Made by a program: the position numbers and the translations under genes | Origin: Epiperipatus broadwayi | Lineage: Eukaryota > Onychophora > Udeonychophora > Euonychophora > Peripatidae | NCBI GenBank assembly: GCA_028023455.1 | Contig: JAQFVV010000018.1 | Location: forward strand, 7,533,274 to 7,597,273 | Reading direction: 5' to 3' | DNA: 64,000 nucleotides | In this document: piece by piece, positions 15,054-27,323 of the stretch | How the letters are laid out: each line of letters opens with the position of its first letter | How positions within the stretch are numbered: the stretch's first letter is position 1 | The notes under the pieces: model-generated | The model's input: the letters and a program-made list of their open reading frames with translations, nothing else | Database searches by the model: none | Told to the model about the DNA's origin: nothing

Positions 15054-15852
15054 AAAACAAAAAACAAGTTAAAAACTTGCTAACGCTTGCATTTATGTCA
15101 AGAGATGGCGTTCTACCAAAAACACCGTCAAGTGTATGTTTACATAAACGTCAGAGCAAGCCTTCACTATGTCTAACTTTAATTCCACTTTCAGATCATG
15201 ATTTCAAGCTATTTGCTATCATCAGTGAAAGACAGGAATAAGAAACTAGATCTAAACACAAACTCTGAGCGTTTATGAAACAGTTTCTATTCAGCTTGCA
15301 AGCGTGAATCTTTTAGATATGAAATGTCTTCAAACTCAGCATAGCAAGCCAGATAGCTATATCGGTCTGATATCAGTTCAGTATCACCACATAGTAGAAG
15401 CCTCTGCAATATATATTATTGCTAGAAAGACCTCAAAGGTACATTTATGAAAAACAAAAAACAAGTTAAAAACTTGCTAACGCTTGTATTTATGTCAACA
15501 GATGGTGTTCTACCAAAAACACCATCAAGCATATGTTTACATAAACATCAGAGCAAGCATTCACTATCTCTAACTGATATCAGACCCATATAGCTATCTG
15601 GCTTGCTATGCTGAGTTTGAAGACATTATGTGTCTAAAAGATTCACGCTTGCAAGCTGAATAGAAACTGTTTCATAAATGCTCAGAGTTTGTGTTTAGAT
15701 CTAGTCTCTTATTCCTGTCTTTCACTGATGATAGCAAATAGCTTGAAATCATGATCTGAAAGTGGAATTAAAGTTAGAGATAGTGAATGCTTGCTCTGAC
15801 GTTTATGTAAACATACGCTTGATGGTGTTTTTGGTAGAACGCCATCTGTTGA
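15054..15852. repeat. Large imperfect inverted repeat with an extra direct copy in the spacer
   Basis: The left arm at about 15099-15378 pairs with the right arm at about 15572-15852, roughly 280 bp each with high identity. The spacer contains a direct second copy (15451-15570) of the start of the left unit (15054-15170). TA microsatellites lie at both outer ends. No protein frame is present. A transcript across it would fold into a long hairpin. The family is unknown to me. Confidence 0.85.
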
Positions 15853-15872
15853 TATATATATATATATATATT

Positions 15873-16780
15873 TCAGTATCATCTACTACCATACATTTCA
15901 GTATCTTCTACTAATGGTTTGTGTTATTGTCTGAAGTGCACATTCAATATATTTGTCATATTTTTTTATTATAGTTTTAACTAAAACAGGAGAAAAAGTA
16001 GATAAACTACTAAACATTAATAATTTATTTATATCTGACCTCCGCGACTTAGATTAACTGGTAGTTAAGATTTGATAATTTAAAATATATATATATAAGG
16101 CAAACTAAATTAAAATTATTAATGATTTTTATTTATTTTTATTTATTGATGTATCTTTTTAAAAAATTAATTACTTCGTGATAAATTTAGCTTGATATTT
16201 GATTATCAATATAAATTTATAAAATATACATATTTAATGCTGAGCAGAGTACAAGTCCAATTTAGTAGTTATTATTAGCATTTTAGTTTGGTGGTCTTTG
16301 GCAACTTTATGTAAAAGTCACTATATATGTAATGTATGAAGAACAATACTAAATAATGCAGCTATTGCCAAAAGTTTTAGTTCTGAAAGAAAGTATAATT
16401 TTTTTTCATTTATATATTACAAAGAAATTAAGTCATATGTCACATGACCTAATTTAACAGATTTTCTATTTAATAGTTATCTATTAGATAAATTGCTGGG
16501 CTTGTCCTGGTATTTTTAATCTAATGCTTGAATATCCTAGCATCTCACTGAGGAATCCAGTAGCAAAAATTGGTCTGGGGTTGGGGATATTCTGCAAAGC
16601 TTATTAAGAGCTTATTTATGAGCTCTATATACAATATAAATTATATCTCTTGACAAATTTATAACCTTATAATAAGAAATAAGTACATCCATTTTGCATT
16701 TTTACAGATATTAGGGTTGAACCTAAAAAAATTACAACAAATAACTGAATTAGGCTTTATTCAATTGACTTCAAATATAT
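15873..16780. other. AT-rich DNA, no gene seen
   Basis: Nothing supportable beyond TA tracts (around 16085-16098) and A/T runs. Confidence 0.5.
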
Positions 16781-17220
16781 TACATAATGTCTGATTTTTT
16801 AAATCGTTTTATCAAATAAGGTTATGAAGCTTTCAATACTCAAAAACATTTGACAAAAATTTATGCTGATAAGAAAATCGAGGGTTTATTTTATTTTCAG
16901 ACAGTTAAAAAGATATTTGGAGATAGCTTTCACTGGTAAAAATCTTTTCAATATAGTTACTGATTACTAAATTTACAAGATGTAACTGAAATGCATTATG
17001 CAATACTAATCAACCTGTCATATGATTAGCAAACGTTTTGAACAATAATGCAATCCAAAGAAGAATGAATGAATGAAATGGCTCAAGATGTCAGAGAATT
17101 AGTATGTATTTAAAAACATTACAGTTTTCTCTACAGCATGATGTTGCCAGAAAATGAAACCTTATTTGTACCATATTGACCGTACTTGATAAATAAAGAG
17201 AAAAATGTCGGGAATGACTA
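16780..17220 (+). pseudogene. hAT-superfamily transposase relic
   Basis: A decayed plus-strand frame around 17041-17170 resembles the N-terminal half of ZBED-type hAT transposases. These cut-and-paste enzymes carry a motif of the type T-[VI]-x-RRI-x-EMA-x-DV, followed by LKT-x-x-FSLQ-x-DE. Here I read QRRMNEMAQDV and then KTLQFSLQHD in a second frame. A four-base duplication (ATGAATGA) and several stops break the frame. Upstream codons from 16780 are faintly consistent with the same protein. Terminal inverted repeats were not found. The superfamily call rests on motif memory only, so it is moderate. It cannot be an active source of transposase. Confidence 0.5.
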
Positions 17221-17827
17221 TTAATTTAAAATTTACAAATTGAAACTATATGAGAATCAATATTTCATATCTTGAAAATGTTTTTTTAACGAGAAATAAA
17301 TCGTCATAATAATATTTTGTCAATTACTATTGATGATACTCCATTAATGATAGGATGCTACAGACACTTTTTCTTATATAAATTTTAAAAAAGCTATACA
17401 ATTTGCAATATATTTTATTATTATTTAATTGCCAACAATCAGAGTGAAAAACAACATAGTTGTTATTTTTTAAAATTAATCATTTATTCAACAAGAGATT
17501 AACCATATTTATTTAGAATATTTTTCACTACATCACACTCATATAAGGTAGTGACTGGTTTTCATCTGCTTTTAATATCTTGAGGAGGGCTGTAAGACAT
17601 CAGAACTCCCAGATTTTACCTTTTAAACATATTTTTATTATTGTTCAGTATATATAGATAGGCAATTTTTACTGTTTAATTGATATGATAATGCTATTAA
17701 TACCACAATTGTAACCCAAACCATTTGATGAAAGGGTATTAGTATTTTTTATTAGTCATTCATTTGACTAGATTCCCTTTTAAAATATTGTGTTGTCTTT
17801 GGCTACATATTTATGATTATCCCTTTA

Positions 17828-19110
17828 CAAAGAGTGTCAAACTACTAAATATCACATAATCACCATTTCTTATGCTTGCTCATAACTGTTATTAAAATAG
17901 GCAAAACTCTTCATAGAGTAGTGCCACTCAGTGCAAGCCAGAACAATCAATAGATGAAGACTTGTGCATAAAATTCCTATCTAGTGTCTACTCATCCAAT
18001 ATCCCCAGTATAGTTTCTAGCTTGTGGTTTTCATTAGTAAGAAGCTTTGTATCTGAGAGCACTGTACTTAGATCTTAGGATCTAATGCAATTCTCCAGCA
18101 GCTATCTTTTATCTTTACTTAACTACAAAACTATAAGAATAAAATTGAAACACTATAATATTTTCATTCCAAGCACATTAGTTTATATAGTCATATAGGT
18201 CTCAACTCAGTTCAGTACCCATACATTTTGGTATCTTTGGTTTTTTTAATAACCATAACCACTACTATTCTATTAGATAGAATTGGCGTTAAACCATTAA
18301 GCATCACATGATCACCATTTCTTATGCTTGATCATAACTGTTATTAAAACAGGCAATCTCTCCATACAGTAGTGCCACTCAGTGCAAGCCAGAATAATCA
18401 ATGGATGCCAGAAGTATAAAATCCCTATCTAGTGTCATCCCCAGAATAGTTTCTAGCTTGTGGTTTTTATCAGTGAGGAGCTTTATCTGAGAGCACTGCA
18501 CATATATCTTAGGATCTAATGCAACCCTCCAGTAGCTACCTTTTATCTTTACTTAACTACAAAACTATGAGTATAAAATTTGAAAACACAATATTTTCAA
18601 TCCCTTTCTGGCATCCATTGATTATTCTGACTTGCACTGATTGGCACTACTGTATGGAGAGTTTTTCCTGAGTAAGCCTAAAAAATGGTAATCATGTGAT
18701 GTTTAGTGGTTTAACAAAAATCCTGCCTAATACGTTAGAGTTGCTATGATTATTAAAGAACCAAAGACACCTCTATGTATGGGTACTAAACTCAGTCCAG
18801 ACTTATATGACTATATAAGCTAATGAACTTGGATTGAAAATATTGTTTTCAATTTTAGACTCATAGTTTTGTAGTTAAGTAGAGATAAAAGGTGGCTGCT
18901 GGAGGGTTGCATTAGATCTTAAGATCTAGGTGCAGTGCTCTCAGATTCAAAGCTCCTCACTGACAAAAGCCACAAGATAGAAACTAGTCTGAAGATATTT
19001 GATGAGTAATCACTAGATAGGAAATTTTATGCACAAGCCTTCTGGCATCCATTGATTACTCTGGCTTGCACTGAGTGGCACTACTGTATGGAGAGTTTTG
19101 CCTGTTTTTT
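17828..19110. repeat. Palindromic cluster of a ~440-bp repeat, two direct and two inverted copies
   Basis: The word GTGCCACTCAGTGCAAGCCA occurs on the plus strand at 17921 and 18372 and, in inverted form with few changes, at 18628 and 19062. The copies are spaced 451 bp and 434 bp apart. Flanking words also recur in the matching order, including TTTCTAGCTTGTGG, CTGAGAGCACTG and CTTTACTTAACTAC. The symmetry centre is near 18605. No coding frame is visible. The repeat family is unidentified. Confidence 0.85.
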
Positions 19111-20100
19111 TAACAAAGAGAGTCATTGGTAATTTGTTTATAATTATACTTCTCTACAAAGTGTCAAAGGCTGATAGAAACCAATACCTACCTTGCAAGA
19201 TAATGGTGTAGTAAAAATTATACTATAGAAATATTGTTCATTAAACAGATTATTATATTATGCTGTTAAAGAAATCAACAAAATAGAAAGTAATTCATTA
19301 AATAATAAATTGTTTGCTTCATACAAAAGTTTCTTGGCTATCAAAATATGCTTGTTTGATCAGTTTTATAAACTTTTTCATTCAGTGTTAGAGTTTAGCC
19401 ACCTTGATTGATTTCAAAAATGGTATAAATTGTTTGATGTTTTTAATAAATTTAATGAACACAAAAATAAAATTTAGAGATGAGAATTTATCCAGTCTTT
19501 AAATTTATCAACAATCGAAAAGGAGGATAAAGACTTGCTTACTTATTGCTAGCACTTAAAGGATCTCCATTTGACTTCAATTATCTTTTTTTTTCTTCGT
19601 ATGTCCCGCAACAACCATCTGCAACCAACTACTTGCTTGCATGGCAGCTGCGCTGACATGTCTGCTAACAACGCTTGACCTCAATTAGCTATTTGAAAAT
19701 ATTCTTAAAATAAACATTCCAAGATAAAGTTTTGAATTGTTTTTTTAATTACTAAGATAGAAAAATGTTCAAAATCACAAAAAGAATTAATAGTAGTAAA
19801 GGCAATTGAGGAATTAAAGTTTAAATCCAAAGACAAACTCCAAATATCAAGACAAAAAAGTAAATATATATGCCCTTTATTCTAGATTATAGCTATCAGG
19901 CAAAAGTTTTTTATTGCATTTCCTTCAGCATATTTAGTTGCACTTATTTCTAGTGCAATCACAAACCTGCTAATTAAAAAAAAACTACTGGCAAATAGCT
20001 AATCGCTTAAATATAAGAATGCTGTTGACAAAAATTGCTAGTAGCCTCTAGGTTCTTTTTTTTTTAGAATTTATTTTTAATATTATTTTTGATTTTTATT
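19111..20100. other. AT-rich DNA, no gene seen
   Basis: No gene is supported. A slightly more GC-rich patch at about 19590-19685 has no recognisable content. Confidence 0.5.
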
Positions 20101-20108
20101 AGCTATCT

Positions 20109-20413
20109 CAGGGGTCCCCAAACCTATGCCTGCGGGCACCATGGCGCCCGACCATTTTATGTGTGCCGGCAACTATCCTAACACGATAAAAAAATATTTA
20201 TCTGATACAAATAAATTTAATTTTTAAATTTTTTTATAAATTATTGTATTATATTGTAATCAAATTGTAGGGCATACTATACTTTTACAGCGTAAATAAA
20301 TTTTTTTTGTACATTATGTGTATTATTAACAATATTGAACTATAAATTTACATTGAAAAAATAAATGGTATTATAGAATGTGCTCTCAAGTGCAAAAAGG
20401 TTGGGGACCTCTG
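20109..20413. mobile_element. Non-autonomous hAT element (MITE), complete
   Basis: The element is 305 bp with terminal inverted repeats CAGGGGTCCCCAAACCT at the left and, inverted, CAGAGGTCCCCAACCTT at the right. It is flanked by a perfect 8-bp target duplication, AGCTATCT, at 20101-20108 and 20414-20421. An 8-bp duplication and CAGNGGTCCCCAA-type ends are characteristic of the hAT superfamily. There is no coding capacity, so it would have needed transposase from elsewhere. The intact duplication suggests moderate age. Confidence 0.92.
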
Positions 20414-20554
20414 AGCTATCTTAATTTTATGTGTGTAATAATGAATGTTACTATGGTGGATTTTAAAAAAATATGTTTATAATTTCAAGTGTCAGAATGT
20501 TTTATTTTAATAACATCTTTCCTTACTATGTTGTAGAACTAAGAAATATAGATA

Positions 20555-21540
20555 AGAGTGTAGGTTTTTTTTATTCCATATCTTCAAAATATTTTATAGC
20601 AGTTTTATAAGAAATTATTTGTGGATTAAAATGGGAAGCTAAGAAGGTAAAAGCAAATGGAAATAATATACATCATTTTGATTTTGAAGATGACATAGCT
20701 GTTTTTTCTGCAAATAATGCTTCAAAGCTACAGGAAATGTTAATAAAGTAATTAGATGAAAGCAAAAAATATGGGATTAAAAATAAATGCTAAAAAGATT
20801 AAAATAAATTATCAATATTTTTTTTACAGAAAAATGGTCAAGCGTTGGTGATCGAGTGGTTAGCACAGCCGCCTTACAAGCAGTTGTCCCGGGGTTCGCT
20901 TCCCGCCTGACTCTTTAACATATAAAATATATTTATATTCTTACAGAAAAATAAAGATTAATCATTAATCTTTAATTAGAAGAAATTAATAATTTCAAGT
21001 TTTTTGGTCAAATTATTAATGCAAATAGATAAAGTATTTTTGACACAAATAACTTAATAATAAAAAGAAAATATGTCTGTGTTTAAAAATAAATGTTTTT
21101 TAAAAGATGTGTTTTACTAATTTTCACTTATCGATCTGAAAATTGAATGCTTAATAAAAAAGCAATACAGAGACTTCTAGCAGGCAACAAAGTATGGAGA
21201 AATGCATTATATATTGAAAATAATAAGAATTGAAAGTAAAATACAATGGGTAAGATAACAAACGGGCATCAATAACATCCTTCAAAGTTAAAATTAAATG
21301 GGTTGAACATATTACTAGAAGAGATGATAATAAATTGATAATTAAAATCTTAAATTTTGTCCCAAAATACTGTAATATATCCAGAGAGAAATCACTTATA
21401 AAATAAATAAATAAAAAGTATAATGGAATAATGTGGAGAAGATAGGGTAAGAAAAAAATAGATTAAACTTGAAGAGATTTTTATCTTGCAGTAGAGAGAC
21501 AATGATTGAAAGAGATTAAATTATTCATTCTTTTATAAAA
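20555..21540 (+). pseudogene. RTE-type LINE relic (reverse transcriptase C-terminal half)
   Basis: The decayed frame runs from the reverse transcriptase core to the tail of a non-LTR retrotransposon protein. Near 20620-20715 I read a stretch ending HHFDFEDDIAVFS. It matches the HLRFADDIVLF catalytic box, with both catalytic aspartates kept and Ala changed to Glu. KLQEMLIK follows, then, after a one-base frameshift, YGLKINAKK, the usual G-L-K-x-N-x-x-K-T region. Downstream (21170-21430) are remnants resembling the QR-x-L-x-x-N region and the KLKWxxHITRRDDN segment typical of RTE-like tails. Several stops and shifts make it inactive. A SINE has inserted at 20836-20940. The clade call is from motif recognition only. 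Confidence 0.75.
20836..20940 (+). mobile_element. tRNA-derived SINE, copy 1, inside the LINE relic
   Basis: The 105-bp insertion has a tRNA-like head. It includes an A box (TGATCGAGTGG), an anticodon-loop-like CTTACAA preceded by CGC and followed by GC, and a B box (GGTTCGCTTCC). The tail is AT-rich. It is flanked by a 12-bp direct repeat, TTACAGAAAAAT, at 20824-20835 and 20941-20952. The loop would carry a UAC (valine) anticodon. It is not a functional tRNA: the anticodon stem pairs poorly and no acceptor stem closes. Confidence 0.88.
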
Positions 21541-21655
21541 ATTGTTATTTTTAATTCAACGCAATGCATAATGGCAAAATGAATTTTATGACATTTGTTT
21601 AATATTTAGAGTGTTTTTAATTCATGGTTTGGGGAAAGTGTAAATTACTCCCTTT

Positions 21656-21659
<4 letters not shown>

Positions 21660-21725
<66 letters not shown>
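21660..21725. repeat. (TA)n microsatellite
   Basis: An uninterrupted TA run of about 33 units. It marks the left edge of a dispersed repeat that continues to 22330. Confidence 0.95.
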
Positions 21726-21727
<2 letters not shown>

Positions 21728-21732
<5 letters not shown>

Positions 21733-22330
21733 AAAACACTATTTTCCAATGAATAGATACAATTTCACAGTAGTTATTTGTGAACCAAACACAAAATCTG
21801 AATAAAGTAGCATAAGTGAAAGAATAACATTTCATGTATTTACTAATTTACACAGAAATGAAAAGCTAAATTAGTTCACTTATTAATAGCTAATGAAGAA
21901 TATATTTCAGGTTAGTATTTAAAGCAAGGTTAATCAATAATCACTTTAGCTTTGAAAAACTCCAAAACACAATTACATAAGAGATAAATCAATTACATAA
22001 TACTAGCTAAAAATTCAAAAATAGTAAAATCATTACTTCCTAACAAATAGATAAAATTCAGCAGTGCTACTCAGAAAATGAACCAAAGTCTAAATAAAGT
22101 AGCATAAGTACAAGGCAACATTTTACTATTCTGATAAGATGTTTTGATCTTTAGGCTACTTTGCACAGGAAATGCAAAACTAAATTAGCTAGATCTTAAT
22201 AAAATTAATAAACACAATTTTCATGTTACTACACAAACAAGATTAATTAATAAAGATTCATTTTTTTGAAACATTTCCACACACAACTATATAATAAATA
22301 AATCAATTACATAAGACTACTGAATTTTGT
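21728..22330. repeat. Dispersed ~300-bp repeat, two diverged tandem units
   Basis: The segment containing AATAAAGTAGCATAAGT, at about 21803 and again near 22094, is followed in both places by related text. The shared text includes ATTAGTT/ATTAGCT words, CAATTACATAA and AAACTCCAAAACACA or a close variant. Diverged copies occur at 26570-27030, and an inverted fragment at about 27130-27235. TA microsatellites border the copies. No coding frame is present. Confidence 0.65.
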
Positions 22331-23590
22331 ATATTCATTATTGTACCTAGTTGGCTACATTACTGTATTAAAAATAATTAGATAGTTGGCAGTATGTTTC
22401 TCAGGTTTAGCTTAGAATTATTTAATTAATGAGAAAAATAATATTGTATTTTCCCATGCATAATTTTTATAATGGGTCACCATTTAATAAATATTTCAAA
22501 TCTAAAAGTGATAGTATGAAAATTCTCAAACTTTACATTTATTAAATAATAATATGATAATAATATGGAAATATTTTAATAATTTATAAATGATTATAGT
22601 AGGGAGAAAAAACTATAAAAAATGTAAATAAGTTTTTTTTTACTCTCTCTCTTCAGGAGTTATAATTAATTAGGAGTTTTAAACTATGAAAATGTACAAA
22701 GAGAAAAGTATTTTTTTCTTTTTTATAAATTATTTAATATATATTAATTTTAATTCTTTAAGAGAAATAAAATTTTATGATTAAAAGTATTTTCAAAAAG
22801 AAAAAAGAAAATAAGATTTTAATCCTTTTGGTAAATTTTATTTTTAATTAGAGTTGTTTTTCTTTTCACTTTATCTCTCTTCATTACTGAAAATCAAGTC
22901 AGTATAATGAATTGATTATCTTGTTTTTCTTTTTGCGAAAAAAAGTTTTTAATTAGAAAGTAATATCAAGAATTTTATAATGTTAATTTAAGTTCTTGAC
23001 TTATTTTTCAATGTTTATGATTAAGGAGGGAAATAGCTGAACATTTATATTTACAAAAAAATTAGTTAATTGGTTGTTATAAAACTATTATGTTGGAAAC
23101 AAATTATGATTATTTTGTAGGCAAGATTGTTCTAAAAAAAATAATGGTGATATGAATATGTCAAAAGACCCAAGTGTCTGATAAGTAACTACTGGTATTG
23201 CTAAAGATACTTCTAATAGAATCATAGGCTTGAATGTTGTCTGTCACATGATTTGGCTAATAATTATATCATTCAATGCAAACTTAGTGAAGAATGATTA
23301 AATTTGATAGCGGATATTGTATGGCTAATTTTAATCCATTTATTTCAATTATCTATTTTATATCATATTTTCAATTGCTGACATCTTTAATGATTTATGT
23401 TTATTAATGCAGTGCAGAAATTTTAATGATCTCTTTAAGATCACCGAAAATATGTATCACATATTTTAATGCTAGCAAAATTTATGATTTAACCACTATA
23501 CATAAAATATAAAGTGAGTGAGCTTTCTGGTAAAGATTATTGCAATGTGATAACATGACTACAAATTTTAACAACGATATGACAATTGTT
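22331..23590. other. AT-rich DNA, no gene seen
   Basis: Nothing supportable. A and T runs dominate. Confidence 0.5.
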
Positions 23591-23622
23591 AATGCTATAA
23601 CTTCACAATATATATATATATA

Positions 23623-23692
23623 ATTAATAATATTACTTCTATTCAAAAGATTATATATATATAAACTTTTGAATAGAAGTAATATTATTAAT
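23623..23692. repeat. Perfect 27-bp inverted repeat with a TA-rich loop
   Basis: Arms 23623-23649 and 23666-23692 are exact inverted copies separated by a 16-bp TA-rich loop. An additional TA run lies just left at 23610-23621. The perfect match implies recent origin or correction. Confidence 0.93.
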
Positions 23693-24382
23693 TTTTGATT
23701 AGCAATGAAAACTGTTTTAATATAATCTTTTAAAGCATGACTTGTTTTTTTTTTTTATGTAAAGCTTTAATTGCCTTGACTGAACTTCTTTTCAACACTA
23801 TCGAAAAAAACTGGGATAATCTTGCTCATAGTTTAATTTTAACAATATATCTATTTGAAAGCATGACAAATAAATAAAAAAAATTTTTCTGGTGCCTTTT
23901 GTTATAAATATTAAAAAAAAAAGAAACGAAAAAGTTATCTATAATTAAAAGCTTTTTTTTTACGTATATAAAACTAAAAATAAGATTTGTTTTAAAACGT
24001 TAACATCATTTTAAAATTCCAGGTACTGTTTTTTTAAGAGTTATTATGTAGACATGCTCAACTATAGTCATTGCATCAGTGCTACTAGAAATAAATCTAT
24101 TAATGCATTTATAACCCTATCAGTATCAGCATTTTTTCTACATATATAAGATATTACCAAAGAAATAAATTTGCTAATAATAAAATCTTGTTAAGATAGG
24201 ATAAACATTACCAAAGAACAATTAATCACCAACGTCATTGAAATTTTAAAAAAGTTTTTCAATCTATATAAGTTTTTATAAAACATGTTTATCAAAAATA
24301 AAACACTTCACAAACAAAACATTTATTTATTTTTTAAATAATATTTTAAATCTAATGTTTGCTAATGATATAATAAACAATC
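23693..24382. other. AT-rich DNA, no gene seen
   Basis: Nothing supportable. Confidence 0.5.
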
Positions 24383-24393
24383 AAAACACTTGT

Positions 24394-24502
24394 CAAGAAT
24401 TGGTGGTCGAAAGGTCAGCACAGTCGCCTTACAAGCAGTTGTCCCGGGTTAGCGTGTTCGTTTCCCGGCCGATGCTATGACACATGAAAAAAATGAAAAA
24501 AT
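24394..24502 (+). mobile_element. tRNA-derived SINE, copy 2
   Basis: The copy shares GGTGGTCGAAAGG (A-box region), CGCCTTACAAGCAGTTGTCC and GTTCGTTTCCCGG (B-box region) with copy 1. It adds GATGCTATGACACATG and an A-rich tail. The 11-bp target duplication AAAACACTTGT lies at 24383-24393 and 24503-24513. It has about six extra bases before the B box compared with copy 1. It is the most complete copy here. Confidence 0.88.
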
Positions 24503-24513
24503 AAAACACTTGT

Positions 24514-26565
24514 TAGTTGGCTTGCGGACAGTTTTTCCATTAACCGTGTCTTCAGCAATAAAACTGTCATTAAATCAATCATATTTATCCACATTGTTGA
24601 AAATGATATCCTAATAACCCGCCTGTGTTACACTAAGCATAAGCAACCACTATATGGGAGAACCCGAAATTGTATTTGTATATGCGCTATATATATATGA
24701 TTATATTTATCTTTCTTACGTATATTATCATTAATATGTGCGTGCGTAAGATGCAAGTTATTCAAGTCAAGAAGTAATAGCTTATATCTAAAAAATAATA
24801 TATTTTTATTACTTTATAAATAATTATCAAGGTCAACACCCTCTGATCTCTGTATGATTTTAGAAATAAAGTAAAATGTAACAGTTAAATCAATATAATT
24901 TTAAAATTAGCACTAAAAGTTTACCTTTTTGCAAAAATAACTTGAAGAAAAATTAGAAAAAATGGCAAAATCATTTTCTTTACTTTTAGAAATAAGTAAT
25001 TTTTTATTCTTAGACTCGGAATATTTCTAAACTTTTATAGTAGAAAAAGGATCTGAAACTCGATGCCATCTTATAGTTGTTATCTTTTAGATATACATTA
25101 AAACTTCCTTATTTCTTTCTAAATATTTATTATTTATTAAAGATTTTACGAATGTTGAAAGACTACCTTGCTTTCAGAAAAAACAATTATAATTTATATA
25201 TCAGATTGCTTAACCTATCTTCAGTTTATATATATAAAATAAAAATTCATATAACATTACAATTTGAAAATGTCTATTTGTTAATAGATGAAATCTTTGT
25301 TGTGGAAAATTTTTAGTGAAGTTTATTTTTTGGCTAGTATCGTAATGTTATATCAATTTTTATTTTATTTATTATTATTAATATAGCGTTAGGCAGTGTT
25401 TAATATATAAAAATATATGTGAGATAAATGTATTTTCCACGTTTAATAAAATTGCATCGTGATTTAAATAGTTAACCCAAATATCGATTATACTCATGAT
25501 GTGGCGTTTTGACTCCAGGTAAAACATTTTTTTTTTTTTTTTTAGATTTGAAGCTAACTAAGAATAAATTTTAAAAAAAATCACCAGAGATATAAAGTGA
25601 ACATAACAGCTGTTTTTTTAGTTGTTGGACAGAAGTGAATCTAAAGTTTTTAGTTCTTTAGAGTCTGTCGCTCATGAAATTGTTTAAATTTTAAAGAACT
25701 ACCTAATTATTGATTGCAATTGGTATCTGGATGCATTTATTCAAACGTTAATCAAACCAAAATCGCATCACCCAACATATGAGTAGCTAATCTTTTCTTT
25801 ACCGTTTTTATGTAGAGAAATGCTAAAGTGATTTTGCTATGCAATTAAGCCATTTAAATGCTGATTTTCTTTTTTATCTTTATATAACAAATAAAGACCA
25901 TATCTCCACTGTCTATGGTATAGAAGTAAATTCAAGTGGTATTGTGGCATTTGGATTTTGTTTGTAAAATTTTTAATCAAACTCATAAGTTTTTCAGCTT
26001 TGTTTTTAGTTCAAAGCCATTCTTGATACGCATTCAATTGCTAATTAGTAACTAATTGCTATTAGGTAGAGAGTAAAACAAAAAAAAAGTTTCTAATAAC
26101 TAACAATTGATTAGGCTGATGAAAAATACCATTTCTTTCACTGTCTATAGAGGAAACACTCGAAGGTTTTTACTAACATACACAAGCATAAGTTGTAAAA
26201 ATTACTTAATCATAAAATCGGAGAGTATTTGTATCTTTTTCATCTAATTGCTCTCTGTGATTTTATTTTCTATTCATTTAAAGGACAAAAATTAAAACAT
26301 TACTCTCTTTGCTTTTAGAAAATTATTGCAAAAAAATAGAAAAGATCTGAAAATATTTGAAGTTAATTCAGTGATGTGTTAATGCTATTTCATAAATTGC
26401 CATTTTAAATACAGAGTGAAATTAGCTTTGGATTTATTAAGTGATTTTAATGAATTAGAAAAAAATATAAAACTAAATATGATTGGCGATGCATTGAAAT
26501 TTTATGTATAACTCATGAATAAATTGTCATATATTCCTGAAATCTCATTTCTCAGCTTAATTATA
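24514..26565. other. AT-rich DNA, no gene seen
   Basis: No gene is supported. The 79-codon plus-strand frame at 25077-25316 is hydrophobic and AT-rich with no motif, and I regard it as chance. A T18-type run occurs near 25530. Confidence 0.45.
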
Positions 26566-26569
26566 TATA

Positions 26570-27234
26570 TATAATCAATAACACTATGTTAAATTAGTTT
26601 AGAAGTATAAAGCTGAATAAAACAGCATAAATAAAAGGTCAACCTCTTACTTACAAGTTGCATAAATGTTAAGGATATTAAAATTTAGATTAATGTAAAA
26701 AGAAATGCAAAACTAATTCAGTAAAGATCTAAATAGCTAATAAATAAACATCTTTCATGTTTTATACACAAATAAGATTAAACAATGATCAATTTAAACT
26801 TTGGAAATTCCCAAAACATCGCTATGTAAAAATAAAAAACTTATGCATAGCTTTGGCTGAAATTCAAATATAGAAAATCAATAATACCTTATGTTAAATT
26901 ATTTCAAAATTTCTACCTGTAGCAAAAGTAAAAGTTAACTTTTTACCTGTGAACAAACACCAAAGTTGAATGAAGCAGTGTAGATAGAAGATCAATCATT
27001 TTATAAATCATAAGATGTTAACCATACTGAAATTCAAATTAATATAAACAAGATCTTTGATGATTAAATTTTGAACTTCTTGTTTACATTAATGTGAATT
27101 TTAGTAAACTTAACACCTTTGCAGCTTACAAGTAAGACCTTTTACTGCTGCTGCTTTATTTAGACTTTGTGTCTGTTCTTAGGTGGTGCTCCTGGAATAA
27201 TTTGATGTAAGGTATTGTTGATTATTTCAGCTAG

Positions 27235-27316
<82 letters not shown>
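26570..27316. repeat. Dispersed ~300-bp repeat, further copies, ending in a long (AT)n
   Basis: Units related to 21728-22330 recur. GCTGAATAAAACAGCATAAAT near 26613 and AAGTTGAATGAAGCAGTGTAGAT near 26962 correspond to the CTGAATAAAGTAGCATAAGT word. The text around 26700-26820 follows 22165-22285 closely. An inverted fragment at about 27130-27235 runs into an (AT)n of about 40 units at 27237-27316. Confidence 0.65.

Positions 27317-27323
<7 letters not shown>

Noticed and set aside
20836-20925. A true tRNA-Val gene
   Set aside because: The A box, B box and UAC loop are present, but the anticodon stem pairs poorly and no acceptor stem closes. The sequence has SINE-type target repeats and two sister copies.
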